Made by a program: the position numbers and the translations under genes
The notes under the pieces: generated by a model
What the model was told of the DNA's origin: nothing
The model's database searches: none
What the model saw: only the letters and a program-made list of their open reading frames with translations
DNA from: Planctobacterium marinum
GTDB lineage: Bacteria; Pseudomonadota; Gammaproteobacteria; Enterobacterales; Alteromonadaceae
DNA length: 64,000 nt
Direction of reading: 5' to 3'
Assembly: GCF_036322805.1 (NCBI RefSeq)
Contig: NZ_AP027272.1
Span: 744,001-808,000, forward strand
Part shown: piece after piece, positions 8,078 to 18,468 of the stretch
Position numbering within the stretch: the first letter of the stretch is position 1
Layout: each line of letters opens with the position of its first letter

Positions 8078-11000
8078 TTAAACTTTAAAGCTCTTCAGTA
8101 ACGCTCTTAGTTTAGCCGGTTTTACCGGTTTTGGCAGGTAGTTAACCTGCGCTGTTTTGGCAGCATTGATGATGGCTTCATCTCGCTCGGCAGTGATAAG
8201 CACCGCGGGAATCATTTTGTCTGTGTGTTTGCGGGCGTATGCAATAAAATCCAGTCCGGTGCGCTGCTCGCCTAATTGGTAATCTACTAAAAGTACATCC
8301 GGCGGGCTTTCGTTGAGATACTTTGTGGCCTCTTCAAAACTTTGGGCTAGCAGGGTCTTTATTTGCCAGCGGGACAGCAAGGTTTGCATGGCATCCAGAT
8401 TATGAGCATCGTCATCCAAACACAGCGCATTGAGTTGCTTGAGTTTCTGCAGGTTGCTGTCGGTTTTAGTTGCAGTAATTTGCGGTTTTTCTGTAACCGA
8501 CAAGGTCAGCGAAAAGCAACTACCACGGCGCAACTGAGATCTCATTGTCAGCGGCATGTTCAATAGCTTGCTCAGGCGTGCCACCACGGCAAGCCCTAAG
8601 CCTAATCCCGACTCTTGCCCTTGATGAGCGCGATAAAAATCCTGGAAAATCTTTTCTTGATTGGCTTCTGATATCCCTTCGCCAGTATCCCACACTTGCA
8701 GCAAGAGCTTTTCGCCGCGCTTGCGCACGGCAACCAGGACACCGCCTTGATGCGTGTATTTCAACGCGTTAGATATCAGGTTGCGTACAATGCGATGCAA
8801 ATAAACCGGATCAGCCATCACCCAGTAGTCATTTGGACAAAATAAATTAAGCTTTAGTGCTTTGTGCTCTGCACCTGATGTGAATTCATTGACAAGCCCT
8901 GACAATAACTCTCGGAGATTTTGCGCGCTGAGTTTGGGGGTGAGGGCGCCTTGGTCCAATCGGGCAATTTCCAGAAGCGTAGCGATCAGCGTTTCACCCG
9001 CCTGCAAGCTTTGTCCAAGCTTCCCCAGCGTCGCTTTTAAATCTTCAGACATGTCCATATCTTCGGTGGCGGAGAGATATAGCTTAGCGGAGTTGATGGG
9101 CTGTAATATATCGTGACTGGCCAGTGCCAGAAACTGAGTTTTAGAGGCATTGGCTTGTTCTGCTTGTTCCCGTGCAACCATCAGTTGTTGTTCCACTTCT
9201 GCCCTGCGTTCAATTTCGCGATGTAATTCTGAGTTGATGGCTTTGACTTCATCGGCACGAGAAGAAACGCGTTTTTCCAGGTCAATGTTGGCCTCTTTTA
9301 GTGCGGTTTGAAACTCGATGTGTTCTGAGATGTCGTTAAAGCTGGTGACAAAGCCACCATGGGGCGGTGGATTACCGATCATTTCAATCACCCGGCCATC
9401 ACTGCGCTGACGCACGAACTTATGGGGCTTACCGGCGCGAAGGTGTTCCATGCGTTTGTGTACCAGGCTGTCGATATCGCCAACACCGCATTCGCCGCGC
9501 TGGGCGTTGTAACGCACCAGTTCTTCAATAGGAGTGCCCACTTTTACCATGTTGTCGGGGTAGTTGAAAATATCCAGGTAGCCCTTATTCCAGGCAATCA
9601 GGCACAGGTTTTTGTCAACCACACTAATGCCTTGGGCGAGGCTTTCAAGGGAAGCGAAAAGGGTGTTTTGATTGGCTTGGATGGCCTGGGTGGTATCATC
9701 GAATACCGTTACTAGTTGTTCAAAATTCATTTGCTGATTGTTCAGCACGGCATTAATCAGTAAGTTGGAACTGGAAGCACCAATCACCCCGCCCAATGAA
9801 CGCTCACAAAACAGAACAAAGTCTTGTAGTGGGGTATCGTCGGGGTGAATGCTTTGCTGCTGCGAATGTTCAAAATCAGAAAGTAACTGTTGAGTGCGAT
9901 TGTTGCCCAGGAAGGTTTTTAAGACGGTGATCAAATCTTCGTTTTTGATGCCCGTTTGACTCGGACTCATCACTTCCTGGCTGCTTTCCTGTGATGCCAC
10001 GAAGCTGCGGGCCTGCAATTTGTCCATTAAATTGGGTTCTGCCATCAGTGAGAACACCACAAAAAATACTAAGTTTACTGCCAATGCCAACGACGCGGTA
10101 ATACTGATGAGTTCGCTGCTCAGCCCGCCGTGCAATTGTGGATGATTTGCGCCTGTGAGTAACGGAAATAATAACAACAATACCCAAGCAAAGATCCCGG
10201 CGATTAAGCCGGCAATCACGCCATGGGCATGAGCCCTTTGCCAATAAAGACCACCGATAATTGCCGGGGCCAGTTGTATCACCAAAGAAAATGCCAGCAA
10301 CCCAATGCTGGACAGCGGCATATCCCCCGACAGGAAAATGTGATAGCTAAAGGCTAATAATAAAATACCGGCGATGACGCCCCGGCGCAGCCACAAGATA
10401 AAGTGGATATGGGATTGTTTATGCTTTAAGCGCTGCGATCTATTCAGTAGTTTTGGCAAGATGACATCGTTGCTAACCATGGTGCTCAGGGTTAACGTCG
10501 AGACAATAATCATGGCAGTGGCGGCGGCTAATCCGCCTAAAAATACCATGGCTTGCATAAACACATTGTCCGCTTCGTTAGCGATGGCCAAAACATAACT
10601 GTCAGGGGAAACGTCGCTGCCCATAAATAAATTCTCACCTGCTGTTGCAATGACTGGTATCAGCAGTGCGATAAGGGCCAGATAAGCCGGAAATAACCAA
10701 CGTGCCGTATACACGTGATTAATGTTTAAATTATCGATAATGGCCACGTGAAATTGACGTGGCAGGCACAGCACGGCAATGGCTGCAATCAGGGTTTGCA
10801 ACCAAAATGGAATACTGGCAAAACTATTATCCACCGCAGCCTGGTTAAAAAAAGCTTCGCTGATAGATACGCCGTCAAAATTAATGGTCCACATTGCAAA
10901 TAAGGCAATTAAGCTCAGCGCCACTATTTTCAAAATAGACTCAAAAGCGATAGACAGCATTAGTCCATGGCGGTATTCGGTTACGTCGGTTTTTCGGGTA

Positions 11001-11506
11001 CCAAAAATTATGCAAAAGGCCCCGATAAATAGAGTGGCGGTAAGCACTATCAGAGTGGCATTTTTCTCACCAGACACAAGGCTGAAGGCGGTGCCTATGG
11101 CTTGCAGTTGCAAGGCGATATAGGGAATGGTGGCAAGCAAGACAATGACGGTGACCATCAAAGCCACCATTTGTCGCTTGCCGTAACGGGAAGATACCAG
11201 ATCGGCTATGGTGGTGACGTGCTGTTTTTTACTGACGTTGATCAGCTTAATGAGCAGTTTATAACCAAACAGATAAAGCAGAATTGGACCAAGTAATATT
11301 GGTAGATAATTCCATTGATTGCGCGCTGCCTCACCAACGGCACCAAAGTAAGTCCAGGCGGTGCAATAGATAGCAATGGCGAAGCCATACACGAACGGGT
11401 GAGAGCTTAAGCGTTTAGCTTTCGGGCTGCGTCCATCTCCCCAACTACCCAACCAAAAGATAAATCCGAGATACGCAGCAGCCAAGGCAAACCATATAAA
11501 TGTCAT
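8078..11506 (-). CDS. crbS: CrbS-like hybrid histidine kinase (SLC5 symporter, PAS, HisKA, HATPase, receiver)
   Basis: About 1142 residues. The first 480 or so form a sodium/solute symporter-like membrane domain of a dozen or more segments (YCTAWTYFGAVG, ATIPYIALQLQAIG, LCLPRQFHV). A linker, a PAS domain (GISVVDKNLCLIAWN) and a coiled coil follow. The kinase phospho-acceptor is in ASHDILQP near 799. The ATPase has N, G1 and G2 boxes (ISNALKYT, DTGEGI, GLGLGLAVV), and the C-terminal receiver has Asp in LLVDYQLG near 1072. The symporter-STAC-kinase order is that of CrbS, which with a LuxR regulator controls acetate activation in Vibrio and related bacteria. It is divergent from an ActP-like symporter operon, which supports that role. 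I prefer ATG 11506 to the TTG at 11548; no strong ribosome site marks either. Confidence 0.9.
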   Translation of the reverse strand: MTFIWFALAAAYLGFIFWLGSWGDGRSPKAKRLSSHPFVYGFAIAIYCTAWTYFGAVGEAARNQWNYLPILLGPILLYLFGYKLLIKLINVSKKQHVTTIADLVSSRYGKRQMVALMVTVIVLLATIPYIALQLQAIGTAFSLVSGEKNATLIVLTATLFIGAFCIIFGTRKTDVTEYRHGLMLSIAFESILKIVALSLIALFAMWTINFDGVSISEAFFNQAAVDNSFASIPFWLQTLIAAIAVLCLPRQFHVAIIDNLNINHVYTARWLFPAYLALIALLIPVIATAGENLFMGSDVSPDSYVLAIANEADNVFMQAMVFLGGLAAATAMIIVSTLTLSTMVSNDVILPKLLNRSQRLKHKQSHIHFILWLRRGVIAGILLLAFSYHIFLSGDMPLSSIGLLAFSLVIQLAPAIIGGLYWQRAHAHGVIAGLIAGIFAWVLLLLFPLLTGANHPQLHGGLSSELISITASLALAVNLVFFVVFSLMAEPNLMDKLQARSFVASQESSQEVMSPSQTGIKNEDLITVLKTFLGNNRTQQLLSDFEHSQQQSIHPDDTPLQDFVLFCERSLGGVIGASSSNLLINAVLNNQQMNFEQLVTVFDDTTQAIQANQNTLFASLESLAQGISVVDKNLCLIAWNKGYLDIFNYPDNMVKVGTPIEELVRYNAQRGECGVGDIDSLVHKRMEHLRAGKPHKFVRQRSDGRVIEMIGNPPPHGGFVTSFNDISEHIEFQTALKEANIDLEKRVSSRADEVKAINSELHREIERRAEVEQQLMVAREQAEQANASKTQFLALASHDILQPINSAKLYLSATEDMDMSEDLKATLGKLGQSLQAGETLIATLLEIARLDQGALTPKLSAQNLRELLSGLVNEFTSGAEHKALKLNLFCPNDYWVMADPVYLHRIVRNLISNALKYTHQGGVLVAVRKRGEKLLLQVWDTGEGISEANQEKIFQDFYRAHQGQESGLGLGLAVVARLSKLLNMPLTMRSQLRRGSCFSLTLSVTEKPQITATKTDSNLQKLKQLNALCLDDDAHNLDAMQTLLSRWQIKTLLAQSFEEATKYLNESPPDVLLVDYQLGEQRTGLDFIAYARKHTDKMIPAVLITAERDEAIINAAKTAQVNYLPKPVKPAKLRALLKSFKV

Positions 11507-11550
11507 GAGATATGCGTTTTGTTTTTTGTGCAGTTTAGCACAGCACAACA

Positions 11551-11581
11551 GGACTAAAGTCTTATTGGGACCAAGGTCCCA
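11551..11581. promoter_or_regulatory. Tandem dyads in the divergent acetate-cluster promoter
   Basis: Two adjacent inverted repeats, GACT-AA-AGTC (11552-11561) and TGGGACC-AA-GGTCCCA (11566-11581), have centres 17 bp apart in the 130-bp gap between crbS and the DUF4212 gene. Both share an AA core flanked by inverted arms. Their position suggests binding by the LuxR-type regulator of the system. No experimental consensus was available to compare. Confidence 0.5.
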
Positions 11582-11636
11582 TTTCTAATACCCATAATCC
11601 CAACTATCTTAACCCTGTACCTTTGGAGATAGAACG

Positions 11637-11903
11637 ATGGCATTTGAATCAGAAGAACAAAAAACGGCGTACTGGCGCCGCAATATCCAGTTAATGCTTA
11701 CCCTACTAGCGGTGTGGTTTGGCGTCTCATTTGGCTGCGGCATATTGCTGGTGGATGTACTTAATCAAATCCCCTTCTTTGGTTTTAAGTTGGGATTTTG
11801 GTTCGCACAACAGGGTGCGATTTATGTCTTTGTGGCGCTCATTTTCGTCTACGTGGTGAAAATGAACCAATTAGACAAAGAATTTAACGTAAGTGAAGAG
11901 TAG
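11637..11903 (+). CDS. DUF4212 family small membrane protein
   Basis: 88 residues with two membrane helices (about 17-40 and 55-78), an N-terminal YWRRN motif and a charged C-terminal tail. DUF4212 proteins are almost always encoded immediately before an ActP-like acetate symporter and are regarded as its small partner subunit. Here the symporter starts nine bases after this stop. The ribosome site is TTTGGAG seven bases before ATG 11637. High confidence in the family; the subunit role is inferred from synteny. Confidence 0.92.
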   Translation: MAFESEEQKTAYWRRNIQLMLTLLAVWFGVSFGCGILLVDVLNQIPFFGFKLGFWFAQQGAIYVFVALIFVYVVKMNQLDKEFNVSEE

Positions 11904-11912
11904 GAGAAGGGC

Positions 11913-13619
11913 ATGGGTATTCAAACAATGACCTTCATCGTGGTAGGTATTACCTTCGCGATGTATATCGGTATTGCAATCTGGGCTCGCGCCGGCTCTA
12001 CCAAAGAATTTTATGTCGCCGGTGGCGGTATTAATCCAGTGGCCAACGGTATGGCGACTGCCGCAGACTGGATGTCTGCAGCATCGTTTATTTCAATGGC
12101 GGGATTAATTTCCTTTATGGGCTACGACGGTTCAGTGTATCTACTTGGATGGACTGGAGGTTACGTGCTATTGGCCTTATGTCTGGCACCTTATCTGCGC
12201 AAGTTTGGCAAGTTCACGGTACCGGACTTTATCGGGGACCGATATTATTCACAAACTGCCCGAACGGTGGCCGTGGTCTGCGCGATTTTCGTCTGTTTTA
12301 CCTATGTGGCGGGGCAGATGCGCGGTGTTGGGGTAGTATTTAGTCGTTTCCTGGAAGTGGATATCACCATGGGCGTATTAATAGGCATGGGTATCGTTTT
12401 CTTCTACTCCGTTCTCGGTGGTATGAAGGGCATAACCTATACGCAAGTAGCACAATACTGTGTCATGATCTTTGCCTACCTGGTGCCTGCAATTTTCATC
12501 TCCATCATTATGACGGGGCATGTTATCCCTCAGTTTGGCTTTGGTGGTGATCTGGCCGATGGCTCAGGGGTTTCTTTGCTGCAAAAACTGGATGGACTCT
12601 CCACCGAACTCGGATTTACCGAATACACCTCAGGTACTAAGAGTATGATTGACGTATTTTGTATTACCGCGGCATTGATGGTGGGCACTGCAGGTCTGCC
12701 TCACGTTATCGTGCGCTTTTTTACCGTGCCGAAAGTACGAGATGCGCGCAAAAGTGCGGGTTGGGCGCTGGTATTCATCGCTTTGGTATACACTACCGCA
12801 CCAGCCATTGCGTCATTTGCTCGGGTGAATATGATTGAAACCATTAATGGTAAGGAGCAAACCGGTACCGAATACACTGAGGCCGCTTCCTGGATTAAGA
12901 ATTGGGAAAAAACCGGCCTGATCCAATGGGAAGACAAAAACGGTGACGGCAAGATGTTCTATTCTGGTGATGAGCGCAACGAAATGAAGGTGGACCGCGA
13001 CATCATGGTACTGGCCAATCCTGAAATTGCTGACTTACCAGTATGGGTTATTGCATTGGTGGCAGCGGGTGGTGTCGCGGCGGCGCTCTCTACCTCGGCA
13101 GGCTTGTTACTGGTGATTTCCACATCGGTGTCCCACGACTTGCTGAAACGCAACCTGATGCCGCAAATCACGGATAAACAAGAGCTGTTTTACGCCCGAC
13201 TGGCGGCAGCTATCGGAATTGCCATTGCGGGTTACCTGGGTATTAATCCGCCTGGCTTTGTGGCGCAAGTGGTGGCCTTTGCCTTTGGTCTGGCGGCATC
13301 ATCCTTCTTCCCGGCTATCATCTTGGGTATCTTCCACAAACGTATGTCTAGCAAAGGCGCAGTGGCAGGTATGTTAGCGGGTATCGGGTTTACCGCGGCC
13401 TACATCATTTACTTTAAGTTTGTTAACCCTGCCGCGAGCACTCCGGATAACTGGTTCCTGGGGATTTCGCCCGAAGGTATTGGTACCATTGGCATGGTGG
13501 TGAACTTTACCGTGGCCTTTATCGTGTACAAATTGGGTGAGGAAGCGCCCGCTGATGTGCAGCAAATGGTGGAAGATATCCGCTATCCTAAAGGAGCAGG
13601 TGAAGCACAGGCTCACTAA
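11913..13619 (+). CDS. ActP-like cation/acetate symporter (VC_2705-type sodium/solute symporter)
   Basis: A 568-residue SLC5-family permease with about 13 membrane helices, matching full length for the family. Typical motifs are [56 protein letters not shown] and [13 protein letters not shown] soluble insert at about residues 308-365 contains DKNGDGKM, an EF-hand-like acidic loop. It follows the DUF4212 gene by nine bases (AGGAGAAGGGC before the ATG) and lies opposite a CrbS-like kinase. Predicted role: sodium- or proton-coupled uptake of acetate or similar monocarboxylates at the inner membrane. Confidence 0.93.
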   Translation: MGIQTMTFIVVGITFAMYIGIAIWARAGSTKEFYVAGGGINPVANGMATAADWMSAASFISMAGLISFMGYDGSVYLLGWTGGYVLLALCLAPYLRKFGKFTVPDFIGDRYYSQTARTVAVVCAIFVCFTYVAGQMRGVGVVFSRFLEVDITMGVLIGMGIVFFYSVLGGMKGITYTQVAQYCVMIFAYLVPAIFISIIMTGHVIPQFGFGGDLADGSGVSLLQKLDGLSTELGFTEYTSGTKSMIDVFCITAALMVGTAGLPHVIVRFFTVPKVRDARKSAGWALVFIALVYTTAPAIASFARVNMIETINGKEQTGTEYTEAASWIKNWEKTGLIQWEDKNGDGKMFYSGDERNEMKVDRDIMVLANPEIADLPVWVIALVAAGGVAAALSTSAGLLLVISTSVSHDLLKRNLMPQITDKQELFYARLAAAIGIAIAGYLGINPPGFVAQVVAFAFGLAASSFFPAIILGIFHKRMSSKGAVAGMLAGIGFTAAYIIYFKFVNPAASTPDNWFLGISPEGIGTIGMVVNFTVAFIVYKLGEEAPADVQQMVEDIRYPKGAGEAQAH

Positions 13620-13691
13620 TTATTATTCTAAGTCAGCGGTTCGGTACTCATGGGTATCGAGCCGCTTTGTCGTTTCACGAGAGACCTGAGC

Positions 13692-15557
13692 ATGTCAGAT
13701 TTACCCAAACACACAATTGATTTTTTTACTCAAGTTGCCCCGTGGGATTCTTTGTCTCAAACGGAATTATCAAGTCTGATCCAATCTGCCAATTTGGTCT
13801 ATCTGAATGAGGATTCATTGCCGCTGTTGGATACACAGCAGCGACTGCAACATGGTATTTTATTGATTCAAAGTGGTGAATTTGAGGTGGCCAGTGACAA
13901 TCCTGGCGCTGCGCCTTCGCGGCGCTTTATCAGTGAATCTGAATACGTTTTTCTGCACAAGCCAGAATTTCTTTCTACAGAAGCGACTCAATTTAACACT
14001 GAACAAATCACCAAAATACACACCCCGGGGTTGGTGTTTTGCCTGGATATTCAGATTTTGCAGACATTGGCAGAACAAAAAAAAGCAATCAAAAGCTTCT
14101 TCATCGAATTACTCAAATCACTGCGCAAGGAAGAGCTGCACTTTTCACAGTTAAACTGGCAGGAAGCTAACCTTTTTGAGTTGTGTCAGCGTGATCTGAT
14201 TACCGTCACAGAAGAGACGACTATCGCAGAGTGCGCTCAAATCATGTCCCACAAGCAAGTGTCCTCGGTACTGGTGTGCCAGCAACAGCTGTTATCGGGT
14301 ATTCTCACTGACAAAGATTTGCGCAGTCGGGTATTAGCTAAAAACCTATCGGCAGAGTTACCTGTAAAGCAGGTTATGACAGTTAACCCCGAGGTGGCTT
14401 ATCCTGAGCAGGACTGGCTGGATGCCGTTTGTTTGATGTCGGAGCAAGGTTTTAGTCATGTGCCCATTGTCGACAGACGGCACAAGCCTTTGGGTATTAT
14501 GACCAAGTCTGATGTTATCAATCAGCAAAAATCCAATATCGCCTGGCTTATCAAATCACTTTCTCGCGCTGATAATCTTTACGAACTCATCCAACAGGCC
14601 TGGCAAATCCCTCATTACATTCGTTTTAATATGCAAGGTAAGCAAGGCTTTGCCACTGTTGGTCAATGGTTGGCGAGAGCCACCGATGTTATGACTCGGC
14701 GCCTGATACAGTTTTATGTCAGAAGCCACGGTCCGGCGCCCATGGCTTATTGTTGGCTGGTGTATGGCAGTCAGGCGCGCAAGGATCAACTTTTGACTTC
14801 CGATCAGGACAATGGCCTGTTGTTAGCAGACTCACCAGATGTAGAACAGGCGGTCTGGTTTAAAGGGATGGGAGAGTATGTTTGCAATGGCTTAGCAAAA
14901 TGCGGTATTTCCCTCTGCAATGGTAATATCATGGCCAGTAACCCGGAACTCAGGTGTTCATTGGATGAAGCAATCGAAGAAGCCCGGCGGTGTGTCACTG
15001 AGCCCAATAATGACCGGCTTTTACACTTCAATATCTTTTTAGATGTGCGCCTGGTGGAGGGCAATGAGGAGCTGTTCTCGCAATTACAGAGCCGGCGTGC
15101 TGAGCTGTTCAAACAGCCTTTGTTTTTAGCGGCATTAGCACGAGAAGTTAATAGCAACGACTTACCGCTTAACCTGTTTCAGCGATTTGTTTATGAAGAG
15201 CATATTGAAGGGAAAAAGATTAATCTTAAAGTTAAGGCGGTAGCGGTAGTAAATAGCATTGTGCGCTTGTACAGCCTGGCGCAAGGGATTAAATATGCCA
15301 GCACACCGGACCGCTTAGCCGCGTTATCGGAATCGGGTATGTTAGCAGCAAAAGATTGTGCCAACCTGAAAAGTATCTGGTTCTTTCTCAATGAGTTGCG
15401 CCTCACCAGCCAGCTAAATCAGACTCATCCTGACAACCTGGTGGATGTCACAGTGCTGTCCCCGCTGGAGAAATATCAGTTGAAAAAAGCCCTGCAAAGC
15501 ATTAAACGTACTCAGTCTGCGCTACTAGTGAAATTCAGTAGTGGCTTGGGAGGGTAG
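13692..15557 (+). CDS. DUF294 nucleotidyltransferase-like protein with cNMP-binding and CBS domains
   Basis: About 621 residues. An N-terminal cyclic-nucleotide-binding-like domain (residues 10-140) is followed by paired CBS domains (about 165-280: VTEETTIAECAQIMSHKQ, GILTDKDLRS, PIVDRRHKPLGIMTKSDV). A GlnD-like nucleotidyltransferase core has the motif GSQARKDQL...SDQDN near 357, and a helical DUF294 C-terminal domain closes it. This gene commonly follows actP in gammaproteobacteria, but its substrate is unknown. ATG 13692 is preferred because residues before it are not typical; ATG 13650 is the alternative. It overlaps the next ORF. Confidence 0.9.
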   Translation: MSDLPKHTIDFFTQVAPWDSLSQTELSSLIQSANLVYLNEDSLPLLDTQQRLQHGILLIQSGEFEVASDNPGAAPSRRFISESEYVFLHKPEFLSTEATQFNTEQITKIHTPGLVFCLDIQILQTLAEQKKAIKSFFIELLKSLRKEELHFSQLNWQEANLFELCQRDLITVTEETTIAECAQIMSHKQVSSVLVCQQQLLSGILTDKDLRSRVLAKNLSAELPVKQVMTVNPEVAYPEQDWLDAVCLMSEQGFSHVPIVDRRHKPLGIMTKSDVINQQKSNIAWLIKSLSRADNLYELIQQAWQIPHYIRFNMQGKQGFATVGQWLARATDVMTRRLIQFYVRSHGPAPMAYCWLVYGSQARKDQLLTSDQDNGLLLADSPDVEQAVWFKGMGEYVCNGLAKCGISLCNGNIMASNPELRCSLDEAIEEARRCVTEPNNDRLLHFNIFLDVRLVEGNEELFSQLQSRRAELFKQPLFLAALAREVNSNDLPLNLFQRFVYEEHIEGKKINLKVKAVAVVNSIVRLYSLAQGIKYASTPDRLAALSESGMLAAKDCANLKSIWFFLNELRLTSQLNQTHPDNLVDVTVLSPLEKYQLKKALQSIKRTQSALLVKFSSGLGG

Positions 15558-15561
15558 TGTT

Positions 15562-16215
15562 TTGCCGTGGCGCTTCCTGAAAAAGTATCTGAAGCCAGAA
15601 CAATCCCACAACACATTGCTTAACCTGGGATGGTCTCAGTTGCCGTTATTGGCAGTCGATCTGGAACTCACAGGATTGAACCCGAAAGAGGATAAAATTG
15701 TGTCTGTTGGATGGATTGAAGGTGTTGGTAGTAGCATGGCGCTGTCTTCAGCGTTTCACACCCATATTCAGGGCGCGCAGCAACTCAAACAAAGTCCAAT
15801 TATTCATGGGATAACGGCATCAGAAATTGCCGAAGGAGTCCCGCTACAAGCGCCATTGGAAGTGTTAGCTAATTATGCAAAAAGTCACATCTGGGTAATG
15901 CACTGTTGTGCTTTGGATTGGCAAATGCTGCATAAAAGCTATATGGAACAACAAATGTTATCTCCGAAGCCGGTGATTGTGGATACTTTGTTGCTGGAGC
16001 GCTACTTACTGGCTAAATCAGGAGACACCCATAGTCCGGTGGATTTAAGCCGGGCAAGATTGCGCCACGGTCTACCCAATGCTCATGCTCACAATGCATT
16101 AGATGACGCCGCCGCGACCCTGGAGTTGTTGTTTGCGCAAGTGAGTCGATTGGGGCTGACAGCTCAAAGCAATATCAAAGCGCTCAAACACACCGGAGCG
16201 CTGAAGGCGCTATAA
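15562..16215 (+). CDS. DnaQ-like 3'-5' exonuclease
   Basis: About 217 residues with the DEDDh exonuclease pattern: Exo I as VDLELTGLNP (catalytic D and E), Exo II around HCCALDWQML, and Exo III as HNALDDAAAT, with the catalytic His and Asp in that last motif. It is a free-standing proofreading-type exonuclease related to Pol III epsilon, but not DnaQ itself given the context. GGGAGGG lies nine bases before TTG 15562, which I take as the start; the GTG at 15541 would overlap the upstream gene by 17 bases. It is coupled to the DUF294 gene, a linkage seen in other acetate clusters. Confidence 0.88.
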   Translation: MPWRFLKKYLKPEQSHNTLLNLGWSQLPLLAVDLELTGLNPKEDKIVSVGWIEGVGSSMALSSAFHTHIQGAQQLKQSPIIHGITASEIAEGVPLQAPLEVLANYAKSHIWVMHCCALDWQMLHKSYMEQQMLSPKPVIVDTLLLERYLLAKSGDTHSPVDLSRARLRHGLPNAHAHNALDDAAATLELLFAQVSRLGLTAQSNIKALKHTGALKAL

Positions 16216-16216
16216 T

Positions 16217-16702
16217 TTACCGTCGTGTGCCTTTTCCTAAGCGCACGATTCCTACGGTAAAGCCCTGGTCTTGAAATACGGCACTTTTACCTGGGGGGAG
16301 TTTTTGCTCAGAAGAATAATCGACGGCTTCACCGCTGGTAAAACGGGTGCGCAATTTAATGCTGAAGATATCGTTGTTTTCATCTTCGGCGGCAATCATG
16401 CCGGTGGTTCTGGCGCGATTATCAGGCTGTATGGCTGCGTTGACGGGAGACAACCCGGCGGTAGGTACACTAAAGGAGCGGGTGCGTTGAAATTGCATTT
16501 GCGCGTAAAACTGCCCATAAACCACTTCCGTAGCATCGTTACACACCACAATGGCAAAGCGATTATCGGGGCCGTTGAACATGTTATTAGCCTGTTCCAC
16601 CGCACTGTTTTGCAATGCCACCAGACGCTGACAATTTTGGGCCATCGCTTGCCCGGAGAAAAGACCTGTCAAAACTGCAAGAAGCAGGACTTTCTGTTTC
16701 AT
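16217..16702 (-). CDS. Secreted hypothetical protein
   Basis: About 161 residues. A clear Sec signal peptide (MKQKVLLLAVLTGLFSGQAMA) is followed by a mature domain with a Cys pair (QNCQRL, VVCNDA) that could form one disulphide. The start is ATG 16702 with GGAAGG six bases upstream; the longer reading from 16744 lacks a ribosome site. I do not recognise a family. It converges on the exonuclease gene, separated by a single base pair. Confidence 0.7.
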   Translation of the reverse strand: MKQKVLLLAVLTGLFSGQAMAQNCQRLVALQNSAVEQANNMFNGPDNRFAIVVCNDATEVVYGQFYAQMQFQRTRSFSVPTAGLSPVNAAIQPDNRARTTGMIAAEDENNDIFSIKLRTRFTSGEAVDYSSEQKLPPGKSAVFQDQGFTVGIVRLGKGTRR

Positions 16703-16753
16703 AAAACCTTCCACGTTTTGCGCAAAAGTTAAGTATACGCGCAAATACGCAGA

Positions 16754-18133
16754 TTAGTTCTGCAAAATTTTAAATCCCCAAGGCGGTAAGGTCATTTCGC
16801 TGTTTTCATTGAAATTTAACTGTGCCTCTGAAAACACATCTTTGTACTCACCGTGATACAGGGTTTCTTCGAAAGACACAGTTTGGGCGCTGTCCGAGAA
16901 GTTGAATATTGCGAAAACCTTGTCGCCGTCTTTTTCTCTTACAAAACTCAGTACCTGTTTCGCTGCAGTATTGGGTATATGCACCATGCGGCCACCATAC
17001 TGACCATTCCACAGCGCTTTGTTGTTTCGTTTTAATGCGAACAGCGTTTTGTAAAGTTCACCTATGGGATGGGGTTTCCAGACAATAGGATCTTTTTCAA
17101 AGAAAGCTAAACGCTTGGCGTTTCCGGCTTCCTGGCCGTTGTACATCATGGGGAAACCTTCCCCCACAACGGATAGGGCAATCACTGCATCCAAAGCTTC
17201 ACCATAATTCTCAAACATGGTGCCTTCCCAGGCATTGGTATCGTGATTAGCCACATGCACCATGCGGTAAGCCTCTGCGGGAAAGGCGCTTTCGTTCCAT
17301 GAATAATAAACAAACAAACCGCCTACATCAGCGTGGCCGTTAACAATCTCATGCATGGTTTTAGACCAGGACCAGGCGTAGGTCATATCAAAGGCTTCTG
17401 CGTGTAAATCACGAGACTCCCATTCTGCCAGCATCAATACAGGCTTAATGGCATCCAGTTCTTTGCGCACGTTGTTCCAGAAATCTACCGGGACGAAACC
17501 CGCCACATCACACCGATAGCCATCGATACCTACTTCGGCTACCCAGAATTTCATGGCTTCTGTCATGTATTTGCGCAAAGCAGGTTGGCTAAAGTCTAAA
17601 TCAATGATATCTGACCAATCCCACCACGGTGTGGGACGAAAGTCGCCTTTGTAGTCCCGGTCATACCATTCAGGATGCTCAAAACGCATCCAGTTATCCC
17701 AGGCTGTGTGGTTGGCCACCCAGTCCAGAATCACATACATATCCATGTCATGGGCGGCGGCTACAAAGGCCTTTAAATCTTCCAGGGTGCCAAATTCCGG
17801 GTTCACCTTCAGGTAGTCCTTTACGGAATAAGGGCTGCCCAGCGTGCCTTTGCGATTTTCCTCACCGATGGGGTGGATAGGCATTAGCCAAAGTACGTTC
17901 ACCCCTAGTTCTTTCAGCCGAGGCAATTGTTTTTGCGCGGCAGCAAAGGTGCCTTCGGGGGTAAATTGCCGAGTGTTGATTTGATATAACACGGCGTTTT
18001 TGGACCAGTCTGGAGGGGTAATTTTTACGTAAGGCTGAGGTTGATAGGGGTTCGGTGCTTCAGAGGTTGCGCTACAGGCGACGAGTAAAATCAAAAGGAC
18101 GCAAGTAAAAAGCACACGTAGTCGGTTAGCCAT
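16754..18133 (-). CDS. GH13 alpha-amylase-family lipoprotein
   Basis: About 459 residues. A lipoprotein signal with lipobox LLVACS is followed by a glycoside hydrolase family 13 barrel. The four conserved regions are seen: VILDWVANH, DGYRCDVAGF (nucleophile Asp near 206), LAEWES (acid Glu near 236) and VANHDTNAW (near 298). A small C-terminal beta domain follows. It would act on alpha-glucans or maltodextrins at the outer membrane or in the periplasm. The start is ATG 18133, with GGGGA nine bases before it. The longer ORF to 18205 adds residues that hide the signal peptide. Confidence 0.92.
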   Translation of the reverse strand: MANRLRVLFTCVLLILLVACSATSEAPNPYQPQPYVKITPPDWSKNAVLYQINTRQFTPEGTFAAAQKQLPRLKELGVNVLWLMPIHPIGEENRKGTLGSPYSVKDYLKVNPEFGTLEDLKAFVAAAHDMDMYVILDWVANHTAWDNWMRFEHPEWYDRDYKGDFRPTPWWDWSDIIDLDFSQPALRKYMTEAMKFWVAEVGIDGYRCDVAGFVPVDFWNNVRKELDAIKPVLMLAEWESRDLHAEAFDMTYAWSWSKTMHEIVNGHADVGGLFVYYSWNESAFPAEAYRMVHVANHDTNAWEGTMFENYGEALDAVIALSVVGEGFPMMYNGQEAGNAKRLAFFEKDPIVWKPHPIGELYKTLFALKRNNKALWNGQYGGRMVHIPNTAAKQVLSFVREKDGDKVFAIFNFSDSAQTVSFEETLYHGEYKDVFSEAQLNFNENSEMTLPPWGFKILQN

Positions 18134-18468
18134 AGCCAATATCCCCAGCTCAGATGGACCAAAATTTAGCCTATAACTATAGCTACCGCCAAGCTGACAA
18201 GGCAATGTTGTGCATACGTATTCACTTCGAAAGCATTGGAGGATAGATTTTGTATAAAAGGTTAGTACTTACTTCAATTTTTTAGGTTTCAAGTACTTCG
18301 CCCGTGGGTACGGATTGTGACGTTAAGTTTATGTGCACAACACCATAGACTTTTTGGCTTTTGGGCTCTAACTTTCAATTAAGGAAATAGAATAACCATA
18401 ATTACACGTCGCGGTGGTGTGTTGTCACAAGTGGTTAAGTCCGGGAAACGCAGAAGAAGGAAAATATA
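18134..18468. other. Intergenic region between divergent genes
   Basis: 335 bases between the GH13 lipoprotein gene and the methyltransferase gene. It must hold both promoters. I see no gene, repeat or convincing operator in it. Confidence 0.6.
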
